Shown here piece after piece: positions 1 to 7,783 of a DNA stretch of 64,000 nucleotides (within the stretch, counting starts at the first letter, position 1; every line of letters starts with the position of its first letter). The DNA is from Thermotoga sp. SG1. GTDB taxonomy: Bacteria > Thermotogota > Thermotogae > Thermotogales > Thermotogaceae. The notes beneath the pieces were generated by a model, which was given only the letters and a program-made list of their open reading frames with translations, had not been told where the DNA came from and searched no databases. The position numbers were made by a program, and so were the translations under genes. Location: the NCBI RefSeq assembly GCF_002865985.1, contig NZ_LNDD01000003.1, forward strand, positions 186,001 through 250,000, read 5' to 3'.

Positions 1-722
1 ACGAGTCCGTGAACTCTGTGAAACTCAGGTTTTCCTTCCGTGAAGTTTTGGCGAACATCTTTCAGAACTACGTGGATGCCTGGAACGCTGCTCCTTTTCC
101 GAGGTACTACTTCAACACCTTCTTCGTTGCCTCTTCAACGACCATCCTTGAAGTGATCACCGCTTCCCTTGCCGCATATGCCTTTTCCTGGATGGTCTTT
201 CCAGGAAGGGATTTCATCTTCGGACTCTTTCTTGCCACGATGATGATCCCAGGGGAAGTCCTTCTTGTTCCCAACTTCATCACTATATCAAAACTTGGTT
301 GGATCGACACCTACTACGCTCTGATCGTTCCTTGGATCGTCAGTGTTTTCGCCATATTTCTCTTAAGACAGCACTTTCTGACCATTCCAAAGGAACTTTT
401 CGATGCTGCGAAGATAGATGGCTGTTCTCACTGGAGGTTTCTCTGGCAGATAGTTGTGCCGCTGAGCAGACCCGCCGTGATCACATCGGCGCTTTTGAAG
501 TTCGTTGGAAGCTGGAACGCTTTTTTGTGGGTTCTGATCGTGACAAACAGCGAAAACTACAGAACACTTCCCGTGGGGCTTCAGGCGTTCAGTTCCGATG
601 TGGGAACACAGTACAACCTCCTCATGGCGGCAGCAACGTTCTCCATTCTTCCTGTGGTGATCCTGTTCATCTTCACACAGAAGTACTTCATACAGGGAAT
701 CGCAAGAACCGGATTGAAATGA
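1..722 (+). CDS. Sugar ABC transporter permease, MalG type (5' end outside window)
   Basis: Inner-membrane permease subunit of a carbohydrate ABC importer. The reading frame stays open to the window edge, so the true start lies upstream; the visible 237 residues from GTG at 9 are shorter than the usual 270-300 for this family. Several hydrophobic segments are visible. The EAA loop, which docks the ATPase, is seen as ELFDAAKIDGCSHWRF followed by a VPLSRP motif. The gene ends 13 bases before a secreted PHP phosphoesterase, suggesting co-transcription. The sugar carried cannot be told from the sequence. Confidence 0.9.
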   Translation, partial: ESVNSVKLRFSFREVLANIFQNYVDAWNAAPFPRYYFNTFFVASSTTILEVITASLAAYAFSWMVFPGRDFIFGLFLATMMIPGEVLLVPNFITISKLGWIDTYYALIVPWIVSVFAIFLLRQHFLTIPKELFDAAKIDGCSHWRFLWQIVVPLSRPAVITSALLKFVGSWNAFLWVLIVTNSENYRTLPVGLQAFSSDVGTQYNLLMAAATFSILPVVILFIFTQKYFIQGIARTGLK

Positions 723-735
723 AGGAGGAGATAGA

Positions 736-2373
736 ATGAAGAAACTCACGGTTTTCCTTCTTGTTCTCTCTTGTGTCGTCTTCGGAGGGGTGTATTACGG
801 AAACCTGCATTCTCACACGTCTTTCTCTGACGGCTCTGGAACGCCTGACCAGGCTTACGAGTATGCCAGAAAATACCTGGACGTTCTTGCGGTGACGGAC
901 CATGCCTACTATTTTGCTCAAAAGATAGACGGAAAGACCAAACCGTACCTGACGAAACTCGCTGCAGAAAGATACACAGAAGATGGAAAGTTCGTTGCCC
1001 TTCAGGGATTCGAGTGGACATCGGGAATTGGCCACATAAACGTGTACGAGTCCCTCGAGTGGATCGACAGAAACCATGAAAGTTCCCTTGAAGGTTTCTA
1101 CAGGTGGCTCGTTGAACACAAAAAACTTGCCCAGTTCAACCATCCCATAAGCACCTTCGGTACTTTCGACTCGTTCAGGTACTTTCCGGAAGCAGACAAA
1201 TACGTGAACCTGATCGAGGTGGGAAACGGGAACTGGTCTTCGGGGGATGTGATAAATCCCGAGATGTACGGAAACTACATCCTCGCCCTCAACAGGGGAT
1301 GGCATCTTGGAGCCACCGTTGGACAGGACAACCACAAACCGAACTGGGGAAGCGCGAACGAGGCAAGAACAGGAATAGTAGCAGATGAGTTGACGTACGA
1401 TTCCATCATGGATGCCCTCTGGAAGAGACACACCTTCGGAAGTGAAGACAGAAACGTTCGAGCCCTTCTAAAAAGTGGCCAGCACCTCATGGGAGACGTT
1501 GTTTTCGTGGACGACTTTTCACCAAAGACCCTGACCATCGAGTATCAGGACACAGAAAAACTCCTATATCTTGCCGTCATCTCTCAGAGCGGAACCGTCC
1601 TAGAGCTCAGACCAAGCACAGAAAGACTGAACCTGACACTTTCAGTCACACCTTCTGACGGTTACGAATGGTACTTCGTCTACATGAAACAGATGGACGG
1701 TGACGAGATCGTCACCTCACCGATCTGGTTTCAGATACCATCTTCTGTTTACGTGAACAGCGTGAGAGTGTCTCCAGAGGAGATCCACGATGGTGAGACC
1801 GCAAAGATCTACTTCGAGATCTACAACGTAACAGATGAGGAAAAGAGGGTGACGCTTTCAATCCTTCTGGACGGTGAAGCGCTCAGGGAGGTTTCACAGA
1901 ATTTCTCCCCGTATCAGGTTAAAAGGTTCGTCGTTCCCACAGAAGCGCTGAAGAAAGGATACCACTGGGTTTCCTTCCTCGTTGATGGAAAGATCGTTCA
2001 GTCTGTGAGTTTCTTTGTCAGAGAAAAACTCAAAGGTGTGATCATGATAGACACCCTCCACGAAAACGACCACCTGGAAAAGCTAAAAGTCCTTGCGGAA
2101 GAGCTGGAAAAGAAAGGCTATCTTGTGAAGTATCCAAAGGTGATGCTGAAAGACCTTTCCGGTGTTGACATACTCATCATATCGACACCAAAGGTGGGTG
2201 GGCTGAGTTTTGCAAAGAAACTCTCTCAAAAAGAGCTGGAGGCCATCAAAAACTTCAGAGGTAAAATATACATCGTGCCGGGTGGTGACGAAGAGTACAG
2301 AAAGATCTATCTGGAACAGATAAAAGGTGAAGTTGTCACGATCGAGGAGTTGAAGAAGTTGCTTGGGGAGTGA
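736..2373 (+). CDS. Secreted PHP-domain metallo-phosphoesterase (CehA/McbA-like)
   Basis: Predicted exported metal-dependent hydrolase. Residues 1-18 form a signal peptide. A PHP domain follows, with the HxH metal site at His25/His27 (NLHSHTSFSDG) and a VTDHAYY motif near residue 55, plus later His residues in FNHP and GQDNH. Residues about 340-430 look like an Ig-like or CARDB-like beta domain. The last 110 residues form a small alpha/beta domain ending in a Lys/Glu-rich helix. The start has a GGAGGAG ribosome site 6 bases upstream. It lies just after an ABC permease gene, so it may act on material linked to sugar uptake, but the substrate is unknown. Confidence 0.8.
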   Translation: MKKLTVFLLVLSCVVFGGVYYGNLHSHTSFSDGSGTPDQAYEYARKYLDVLAVTDHAYYFAQKIDGKTKPYLTKLAAERYTEDGKFVALQGFEWTSGIGHINVYESLEWIDRNHESSLEGFYRWLVEHKKLAQFNHPISTFGTFDSFRYFPEADKYVNLIEVGNGNWSSGDVINPEMYGNYILALNRGWHLGATVGQDNHKPNWGSANEARTGIVADELTYDSIMDALWKRHTFGSEDRNVRALLKSGQHLMGDVVFVDDFSPKTLTIEYQDTEKLLYLAVISQSGTVLELRPSTERLNLTLSVTPSDGYEWYFVYMKQMDGDEIVTSPIWFQIPSSVYVNSVRVSPEEIHDGETAKIYFEIYNVTDEEKRVTLSILLDGEALREVSQNFSPYQVKRFVVPTEALKKGYHWVSFLVDGKIVQSVSFFVREKLKGVIMIDTLHENDHLEKLKVLAEELEKKGYLVKYPKVMLKDLSGVDILIISTPKVGGLSFAKKLSQKELEAIKNFRGKIYIVPGGDEEYRKIYLEQIKGEVVTIEELKKLLGE

Positions 2374-3719
2374 TTCGGTTGAAGAGACTCGGAATCATCG
2401 GCTTTGGTGCGAGTGCGATCGGTTTCATCCACGGCCTCATAGAGAGTGGAAAGATAAACAACTACAGGATCACCATCCTTGAGAGGGGAAAAGATTACGC
2501 CCACAACACCATCTCCGGCGTGAGGATGGACGGAAAGATCTTCATCTCCCACGGCATGGGAGGCGAGATCTACATCCCCCTCGAAATCCAGGCAAAGACG
2601 GTGGAGTTTTACCTGAAGTTTTCTGGCTACAGACCAACCGTTGACAGAAGAGAGGGCCTTGTGAACTATCTGAGATCCTTCGAAAGAGACGGAAAAAAGA
2701 TCGAATTTGGAGAGTCCTTTTCGAGCGAGAAGGTCTACAAACTCTTCTACCACCACGGTTTTGAGCCGGTGAAGTCGTACTTTTTCCATCTGGGAACGGA
2801 CATCCTCAAAGAGACGAACGAGAACATATACAGGCACTTTTCTTCGTTCGAAAACGTCGAATTTCTCTTCGGAGTCACCGCAGAAGACGTGGATTTCGGA
2901 CCACCCCACAGGGTGCACACCGAAAAGGGAGACTTCGAGTTCGACGAACTCGTGATCGCCGTTGGAAGAAGTGGGCACAGACTCATGGAACGTCTCAAGG
3001 AGAAGTACCCACAGCTTGTAAAACCGAACCAGTTCGTCGACATCGGAATCAGATACGAACTTCCAAACCACGTGATGGATCCTTTCTCCGACATGTACGA
3101 GGTGAAGATCCGCTACAGAACAAAAACGGGTTACATCTGTAGGATCTTCTGTCAGAATCCAGCCGGGAAGGTGACACTGGAAAAGTACGAGGACTTCACC
3201 ACGGTGAACGGATACTCGGACAGTCTTCACAAGACGGAGAACACGAACTTTGCCATCCTGGTCACCACGCGCTTTACGGAGCCGTTCAAAGATCCCACGG
3301 GTTACGGAGTGAATCTTGCAAAACTCGCGAACATCCTCGCAGGAGACAGAGAAAAAGTGATCCTTCAAACCTACGGTGATTTCAAAGAGTTCAGAAGAAC
3401 CAAAAGACTCGGAAGGGTCCGTCCCACCTTGGACCCAGAAAGTTACATCCTCGGAGATGCAAACCTCGTGTTCCCTTCGAAGATAAGAGAGTCTCTTGTG
3501 GACTTCGTTGAAAACCTCGACAGGGTGATACCGGGGGCTGCCTACTTCGACAACCTGCTCTACGCGGTCGAGGTGAAATTCTACACCAACAAGTTTCTTA
3601 ACGACGTGGTGGAAAACCTTCACGTCATCGGAGACTGTTCAGGCTGGACAAGGTCCATCCAGTACGCCACATCGATGGGCTACATGAGAGCGATGGGGAT
3701 GAAGATTCAGACCCTGTGA
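2370..3719 (+). CDS. NAD(P)/FAD-dependent oxidoreductase
   Basis: Flavoprotein dehydrogenase-like protein. The N-terminus carries a dinucleotide-binding motif (IIGFGASAIGFIHG, a GxGxxxxG variant). The C-terminus has an ENLHVIGDCSGW segment typical of the second FAD contact, with ATSMGYMRA after it, as in the large family of NAD(FAD)-utilising dehydrogenases. A GTG start at 2370 overlaps the upstream stop by four bases. A TTG at 2379 is an alternative with a well-spaced GGGGAG site (2365-2370) and gives MKRLGIIGFG. The substrate is unknown. The gene is probably coupled to the PHP gene upstream. Confidence 0.8.
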   Translation: MIRLKRLGIIGFGASAIGFIHGLIESGKINNYRITILERGKDYAHNTISGVRMDGKIFISHGMGGEIYIPLEIQAKTVEFYLKFSGYRPTVDRREGLVNYLRSFERDGKKIEFGESFSSEKVYKLFYHHGFEPVKSYFFHLGTDILKETNENIYRHFSSFENVEFLFGVTAEDVDFGPPHRVHTEKGDFEFDELVIAVGRSGHRLMERLKEKYPQLVKPNQFVDIGIRYELPNHVMDPFSDMYEVKIRYRTKTGYICRIFCQNPAGKVTLEKYEDFTTVNGYSDSLHKTENTNFAILVTTRFTEPFKDPTGYGVNLAKLANILAGDREKVILQTYGDFKEFRRTKRLGRVRPTLDPESYILGDANLVFPSKIRESLVDFVENLDRVIPGAAYFDNLLYAVEVKFYTNKFLNDVVENLHVIGDCSGWTRSIQYATSMGYMRAMGMKIQTL

Positions 3720-4015
3720 GAGAGGATAGCAAAGAACCCCCACTCTATGAGAAGAACAGAGAAGAAAACAACGAACCCTTCCCAGAAGGTGAACCTGTGC
3801 ACGCCGAAGATATGAAGTACAAGAACGAGGGCTATTGCACAAGAAACAAGCCCGTTAGGAAAACCCTTCCTCACGAGGGCGTTCACTCCCGCGTAACCAA
3901 AGAGCGCCGCAAAGACAAAACCTAGAAACTTTCCAAAGGAAACATCGAAGACGTTGAAGACAGAAAGAAGAATGAGTACTCCAAGGAGTATCAGAACCAT
4001 TCCGAAGAACTTCAA
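3707..4015 (-). CDS. Small integral membrane protein (LiaF-like transmembrane region)
   Basis: About 102 residues with roughly four hydrophobic segments (FFGMVLILLGVLILLSVF, FLGFVFAALFGYAGV, a third around the middle and a fourth near the C-terminus). The N-terminal pattern resembles the transmembrane region of LiaI/LiaF-like proteins; the function is unknown. I chose a TTG start at 4015 because a GGGG site lies 8 bases upstream; ATG at 4021 or TTG at 4042 are alternatives. The 3' end overlaps the convergent oxidoreductase by 13 bases. Confidence 0.6.
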   Translation of the reverse strand: MKFFGMVLILLGVLILLSVFNVFDVSFGKFLGFVFAALFGYAGVNALVRKGFPNGLVSCAIALVLVLHIFGVHRFTFWEGFVVFFSVLLIEWGFFAILSHRV

Positions 4016-4098
4016 ACTCATCACCCCTTCGTCTGCGTTCAACGATATTCTACCATCCCAACATCTGTGTTAGAATTAACTTAAAGGGAGGTAGAAAT

Positions 4099-4554
4099 AT
4101 GTTATCACCAACCGAGAAGCGATATCTTCTTGCGGTCCTCTTGACGCTGGATGAGGGAAGCACAAGACTGAAGAAAGTTTCGGATTTTCTCAAAGTGAAA
4201 ATGCCATCGGCAAAGCAGATCCTCGAAGAACTCGCATCGAAAAAACTGATAAACTACGTGAGAAGGGGCCCCATTTCCCTCACAAAAAAGGGTACAGAAC
4301 TTGCCCAGAAAGAACTGGAGCGTTTCAACAACCTGAAGGAGTTTCTGAAGAAGATCCTGTTCCTCAACGAGGAAGAGGCAGAAAAGGGTGCCTGGGAGAT
4401 CTTCTTCAACCTCGAAGAGAAGATAGCAGACAGGGTCGTCGATTTCATGAACTTCCTCACACACTGTCCTCACATAACGCCCATCTGTATAAAGGGCTTC
4501 AAAGAATATCTGGAAACAGGAGAGTTTCCAACCCTTTGCAGACTCAAAAGGTGA
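4099..4554 (+). CDS. DtxR/MntR-family metal-dependent transcriptional regulator
   Basis: Predicted metalloregulator of iron or manganese genes. Residues 1-60 form a winged helix (LLTLDEGSTRLKKVSDFL and then VKMPSAKQILEELASKKLI as the recognition region). Residues 65-140 are the helical dimerisation domain with likely metal ligands in the HCPHITPIC stretch and a further Cys near the C-terminus. At 151 residues it lacks the SH3-like third domain of DtxR, like MntR. A GGGAGGT site precedes the ATG. The promoter of the following rpsF operon lies inside its last codons. Its targets cannot be seen here. Confidence 0.8.
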   Translation: MLSPTEKRYLLAVLLTLDEGSTRLKKVSDFLKVKMPSAKQILEELASKKLINYVRRGPISLTKKGTELAQKELERFNNLKEFLKKILFLNEEEAEKGAWEIFFNLEEKIADRVVDFMNFLTHCPHITPICIKGFKEYLETGEFPTLCRLKR

Positions 4555-4563
4555 TGGTATAAT
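4535..4563 (+). promoter_or_regulatory. Predicted sigma-A promoter of the rpsF-ssb-rpsR operon
   Basis: A -35-like TTTGCA at 4535-4540 and a perfect TATAAT at 4558-4563 are separated by 17 bases. The promoter overlaps the 3' end of the upstream regulator gene and leaves a 67-base leader before rpsF. Confidence 0.6.
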
Positions 4564-4574
4564 CGTGAGAGTGA

Positions 4575-4630
4575 AATCCCGCTCCACCGAACCGGAGGTG
4601 GGGCCAGATGTCCGAGGGAGGTGAGTTTTT
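4575..4630 (+). promoter_or_regulatory. Possible S6/S18-binding mRNA leader of rpsF
   Basis: CTCCACC (4582-4588) can pair with GGTGGGG (4597-4603), closing an 8-base loop GAACCGGA with a CCG. Leaders of rpsF operons in many bacteria carry an autoregulatory S6:S18-binding element with a conserved CCG in an internal loop. Here only position and general form match; the assignment is an inference. Confidence 0.35.
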
Positions 4631-5014
4631 GTGGCTTACGTGAAGGAGAGGATCTACGAAAGCATGTTCATCATCGCTCCAAACGTACCAGAAGAAGAGA
4701 GAGAAAAACTCGTCGAAAGAGTCAAGGGAATCATCGAAGAGAGAGTCAAGGGAAAGATCGACAAGGTCGAAAGAATGGGCATGAGGAAGTTCGCCTACGA
4801 GATCAAAAAGTTCAGCGAAGGAGACTACACGGTGATCTACTTCAGGTGTGACGGACAGAACCTTCAAGAGTTGGAGAACTTCTACAGAGTAATTCCTGAG
4901 ATCATCAGATGGCAGACCTTCAGAAGGTTCGACCTGGAAAAGAAAGAGAGGAAGGCTCAGAGGGAAAAGGTAGCATCTGAGACCTCCGAGGGTAAAGGAG
5001 GAACCGAAGCCTGA
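4631..5014 (+). CDS. rpsF: 30S ribosomal protein S6
   Basis: Small-subunit protein that pairs with S18 on the 16S central domain. The N-terminal strand RIYESMFIIAPNVPEEERE and the EFYRVIPEIIRWQTFRRF segment are characteristic. A charged C-terminal extension (EKKERKAQREKVASETSEGKGG) follows the roughly 100-residue core. The start is GTG at 4631 with GGGAGGTGAG upstream. It is the first gene of the conserved rpsF-ssb-rpsR operon and overlaps ssb by a single base. Confidence 0.97.
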   Translation: MAYVKERIYESMFIIAPNVPEEEREKLVERVKGIIEERVKGKIDKVERMGMRKFAYEIKKFSEGDYTVIYFRCDGQNLQELENFYRVIPEIIRWQTFRRFDLEKKERKAQREKVASETSEGKGGTEA

Positions 5015-5442
5015 TGTCTTTTTTCAACAGGATCATCCTCATTGGAAGACTCGTAAGAGACCCTGAAGAAAGATACACCCTGAGTGGAACACCCGTCACC
5101 ACCTTCACGATAGCGGTGGACAGAACCCCGAGAAAGAACGCACCCGACGACACCCAGACAACGGACTTTTTCAGGGTGGTGACCTTTGGAAGGCTTGCGG
5201 AGTTCGCAAGAACGTACCTCACCAAGGGAAGGCTCATCCTCGTTGAAGGCGAAATGAGAATGAGAAGATGGGAAACTCAGACCGGAGAAAAGAGGGTCTC
5301 TCCAGAAGTGGTTGCGAACGTCGTGAGGTTCATGGACAGAAAGCCTGTCGAGATGCCCAGCGAGGACATGGAAGAAAAACTGGAGATTCCAGAGGAAGAT
5401 TTCACCGATGATACCTTCAGTGAAGACGAACCACCATTTTGA
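5014..5442 (+). CDS. ssb: Single-stranded DNA-binding protein
   Basis: Coats single-stranded DNA in replication and repair. The N-terminal OB fold starts with [20 protein letters not shown] and runs to about residue 105. A short acidic linker leads to the C-terminal tip [11 protein letters not shown], the hook that recruits partner proteins. The ATG overlaps the rpsF stop (TGATG). Its 142 residues fit a bacterial homotetrameric SSB. It lies between two ribosomal-protein genes in the classical order. Confidence 0.97.
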   Translation: MSFFNRIILIGRLVRDPEERYTLSGTPVTTFTIAVDRTPRKNAPDDTQTTDFFRVVTFGRLAEFARTYLTKGRLILVEGEMRMRRWETQTGEKRVSPEVVANVVRFMDRKPVEMPSEDMEEKLEIPEEDFTDDTFSEDEPPF

Positions 5443-5456
5443 GGGAGGTGTGTGCT

Positions 5457-5684
5457 GTGGCTTACAGAAGAAGGAGAAAGAAGGTCAAAAAGTGCAGACT
5501 CTGTGAAATGAAATTGGATTACGTTGACTATAAAGACACAAAGCTCCTCAGTGAGTTCCTCACAGACAAGGCAAAGATCATCCCAAAAAGACTCACCGGA
5601 ACGTGCGCCAAGCATCAGAGAATGGTGAAGGTGGCCATCAAGAGGGCAAGACAGATGGGACTACTTCCTTACCTGAAGATATAA
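5457..5684 (+). CDS. rpsR: 30S ribosomal protein S18, zinc-binding type
   Basis: Partner of S6 on the small subunit. Starting at GTG 5457, with GGGAGGTG at 5442-5449, gives 75 residues beginning [16 protein letters not shown]. Unlike most S18 proteins it keeps likely zinc ligands: CRLC near the N-terminus and a later GTCAKHQRM with Cys and His. The region [32 protein letters not shown] is the family signature. It is the last gene of the operon, followed by a strong terminator. Confidence 0.96.
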   Translation: MAYRRRRKKVKKCRLCEMKLDYVDYKDTKLLSEFLTDKAKIIPKRLTGTCAKHQRMVKVAIKRARQMGLLPYLKI

Positions 5685-5691
5685 AACAAAA

Positions 5692-5713
5692 GGGCGCCTC
5701 GGCGCCCTTTTTT
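5692..5713 (+). terminator. Rho-independent terminator after rpsR
   Basis: GGGCGCC (5692-5698) pairs with GGCGCCC (5701-5707), preceded by A-rich sequence and followed by six T residues, so it can end transcription on the plus strand. The A tract before the stem would also give a U tract on the minus strand, so it may serve the convergent DUF1292 gene too. Confidence 0.9.
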
Positions 5714-6051
5714 CATTCCTCATCCTCTTCTTCAAAAAACATCTCTTCGATATCGGGGATACTTTGCTGCCACTTCTCGAAGACCTTTTTCGCCGTTTCG
5801 TATTCTACTCCTTCCAGCATGATGCCTTCGGGAGTCTCGTCTGCTTTGAAGATGTAAACTTCACCGAGGTCTTCTATCATGTCCCTTGCGTCGTTCAGAA
5901 AAACCTCTTCGCAGACCCAAAAGAGATTCCCTTCGTCTTCAACTTCTCCCAGTTTGTGGAAGAACACCTCGTTCCCATCCTGGTCGAACAGGCTGAAGAC
6001 CTCCGTCTGATGTTCATGTTCGTGTTCATGTTCATGCTCGTGCATACTCAT
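5713..6051 (-). CDS. DUF1292 family protein with N-terminal His-Glu repeat
   Basis: Small acidic protein of 112 residues. The start ATG at 6051 has GGAGG 7 bases upstream. Residues 3-14 are a strictly alternating run MHEHEHEHEHEHEHQ, a possible metal-binding tail. The rest matches the DUF1292 pattern (VFSLFDQDGNEVFFHKL, WVCEEVFL, YIFKADETPEG) and ends in an acidic EEMFFEEEDEE. Biochemical function is unknown. It is transcribed divergently from the metallo-beta-lactamase gene. Confidence 0.75.
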   Translation of the reverse strand: MSMHEHEHEHEHEHQTEVFSLFDQDGNEVFFHKLGEVEDEGNLFWVCEEVFLNDARDMIEDLGEVYIFKADETPEGIMLEGVEYETAKKVFEKWQQSIPDIEEMFFEEEDEE

Positions 6052-6164
6052 AGTAAAAACCTCCTTGAAAGAAACTGTGCTCTGAGAAATACTACCATTT
6101 GTGAGAAAGAAAATCAAGTCTCTGGTATAATCTTCTAGAGATCGGACCTTCAGGAGGTTAGGCC

Positions 6165-7040
6165 ATGGAGATAAAACATCTCACAGAAAAGGTTGCCTAC
6201 GTTCCAAACCCTGTGAACATAGGAGTTGTGCGTGCGGAAAAGTCCAGTGTTCTCATAGACAGTGGTATAGACGAAAGCGTTCCAAGAAAGGTTTCACGTC
6301 TTCTGGAAAAGCCTCCTCTTTTTCTCATAAACACCCACTCGCATGCCGATCACTGTGGTGGAAACACGTTCCTGAAAAAGCGCTTTTCCACCCGTGTGTT
6401 TGCTCCAGAACTGGAAAAAGAGATCATAGAAAACACTATACTTGAGCCATTTTACCTCTACGGTGCCTTTCCTCCAGAAGAACTCAGAAACAAGTTTCTC
6501 ATGGCAAAACCTTCAAAAGTCGACGAAACGTTGAAAGAAGGTACTCTCACCCTCGATGGAGTGAAACTTGAGATCGTTTTTCTTCCCGGCCACTCTCCAA
6601 ACCAGATCGGAGTTGCAGTGGAGAACGTTCTTTTTTGTGCCGATTCGGTCTTTTCTGAAGAGGCGATCGAAAAACACAGAATCTTTGTCGTCTACAACGT
6701 AACAGACTTCCTTGAAACCCTCGATTTTCTAGAAAAGACGAACTACGACTACTACGTGCCTTCCCATGGAGAGGTGACACAGAATATCGTTGATCTTGCA
6801 AGGAAAAACAGAAACGTCGTGGAAAACGTCATAAACGAGATTCTCGAGATCCTGAAAACTCCCTTTACCCTGGAGGAGCTGATGAAAAAACTCTTCGACA
6901 GATTCAGTATCACCATTGAAAATCTCACTCAGTACGTACTGTACAGATCAACCGTCCAAGCTTATCTGAGTTTTCTTCTGGATAGAGGAGAGATAGAGAG
7001 AGAATTCAAAGAAAACACACTTTTGTGGAGGAGAGTATGA
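6165..7040 (+). CDS. Metallo-beta-lactamase-fold hydrolase
   Basis: Cytoplasmic MBL-fold hydrolase, 291 residues. The metal motif NTHSHADHCGG (HxHxDH) lies near residue 57. Further metal ligands are in FLPGHSPNQIGV and VPSHGE. The last 70 residues form a helical, wHTH-like domain (ILKTPFTLEELMKKLFDRFSITIENLTQYV), as in LACTB2-like or glyoxalase-II-like proteins. An AGGAGGTTAGG site precedes the ATG. It overlaps the next transporter gene by 4 bases, so the two are likely co-transcribed. Substrate unknown. Confidence 0.85.
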   Translation: MEIKHLTEKVAYVPNPVNIGVVRAEKSSVLIDSGIDESVPRKVSRLLEKPPLFLINTHSHADHCGGNTFLKKRFSTRVFAPELEKEIIENTILEPFYLYGAFPPEELRNKFLMAKPSKVDETLKEGTLTLDGVKLEIVFLPGHSPNQIGVAVENVLFCADSVFSEEAIEKHRIFVVYNVTDFLETLDFLEKTNYDYYVPSHGEVTQNIVDLARKNRNVVENVINEILEILKTPFTLEELMKKLFDRFSITIENLTQYVLYRSTVQAYLSFLLDRGEIEREFKENTLLWRRV

Positions 7041-7753
7041 TGGTTGTGAACTGGCTGTTTCTTTCCCTTGAGTACTTTCTTGGAGTTTTGCTTGTTTTCA
7101 TCACCGTTCGTTTCTTTGGATTGAAGGGAATATACGCCCTTGGGGCAATACTGGTTCTCTACATGAACGTGGCTGTGCTGAAGGCGTACGATCTGCTCCC
7201 TGGTGTTCAAATGTACGCTGGAGTTTTTCTTGGACCATTCTTCATCACACTTGTTGCCATCGTGACAGAGGTCTACGGATACAGGGAGGCGCAGAAACTG
7301 GTTGCCGTTGGCTTCTTCGCACAGGTTGTGTTCCTTGTGGGAATGATCCTTGCTCTCGGATACGTTCCGTCGAACGAGGACTGGGTTCACGAACACATGA
7401 AAGCGCTCTTTCTACCGGTGTGGAGGACTACGATCTTCAGCTGGATTGCCTTCGTTGTATCAGGTGTTTTCAAAGCGCGCTTTCAGGATTTTCTGAAGAA
7501 GACGAGGGGTATTTTTGGAAAACACCTGTGGCTTCGTGACAACGCAGCGACGAAACTTGCTCAACTTGTAGACAACGTGATCTTCTTCTACGGTGCCCTT
7601 ACCGGGTACTTCTCCCTGAGAACGATCACCGTTTTTCTTATCTGGACCACACTCTTTGAGTGGCTCTTCGATTATCTGGACACCTGGGTCGTGGTGAAGG
7701 GCGTGAGGTGGATAACAGGTTTTTATGAAGAAGCTATGACCACGAAAAATTAA
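7037..7753 (+). CDS. Queuosine precursor transporter (VUT/YhhQ family)
   Basis: Membrane protein of 238 residues with six or so hydrophobic segments. The family signatures are VAIVTEVYGYREAQKLV and WLRDNAATKLAQLVDNVIFF. Family members import the 7-deazaguanine precursors (preQ0/preQ1) of tRNA queuosine. ATG at 7037 is preceded by GGAGGAG, and the second ATG at 7040 is also possible. No queuosine synthesis gene is in view. Confidence 0.85.
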   Translation: MMVVNWLFLSLEYFLGVLLVFITVRFFGLKGIYALGAILVLYMNVAVLKAYDLLPGVQMYAGVFLGPFFITLVAIVTEVYGYREAQKLVAVGFFAQVVFLVGMILALGYVPSNEDWVHEHMKALFLPVWRTTIFSWIAFVVSGVFKARFQDFLKKTRGIFGKHLWLRDNAATKLAQLVDNVIFFYGALTGYFSLRTITVFLIWTTLFEWLFDYLDTWVVVKGVRWITGFYEEAMTTKN

Positions 7754-7783
7754 AGATGATCTCTTTTTTTGGGAGTGATTGTT

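Noticed and set aside
2307-3623. Long minus-strand open frame of 438 codons opposite the FAD oxidoreductase
   Set aside because: It is antisense to a clear flavoprotein gene, has no recognisable domain and no ribosome site; it follows from codon bias of the real gene.
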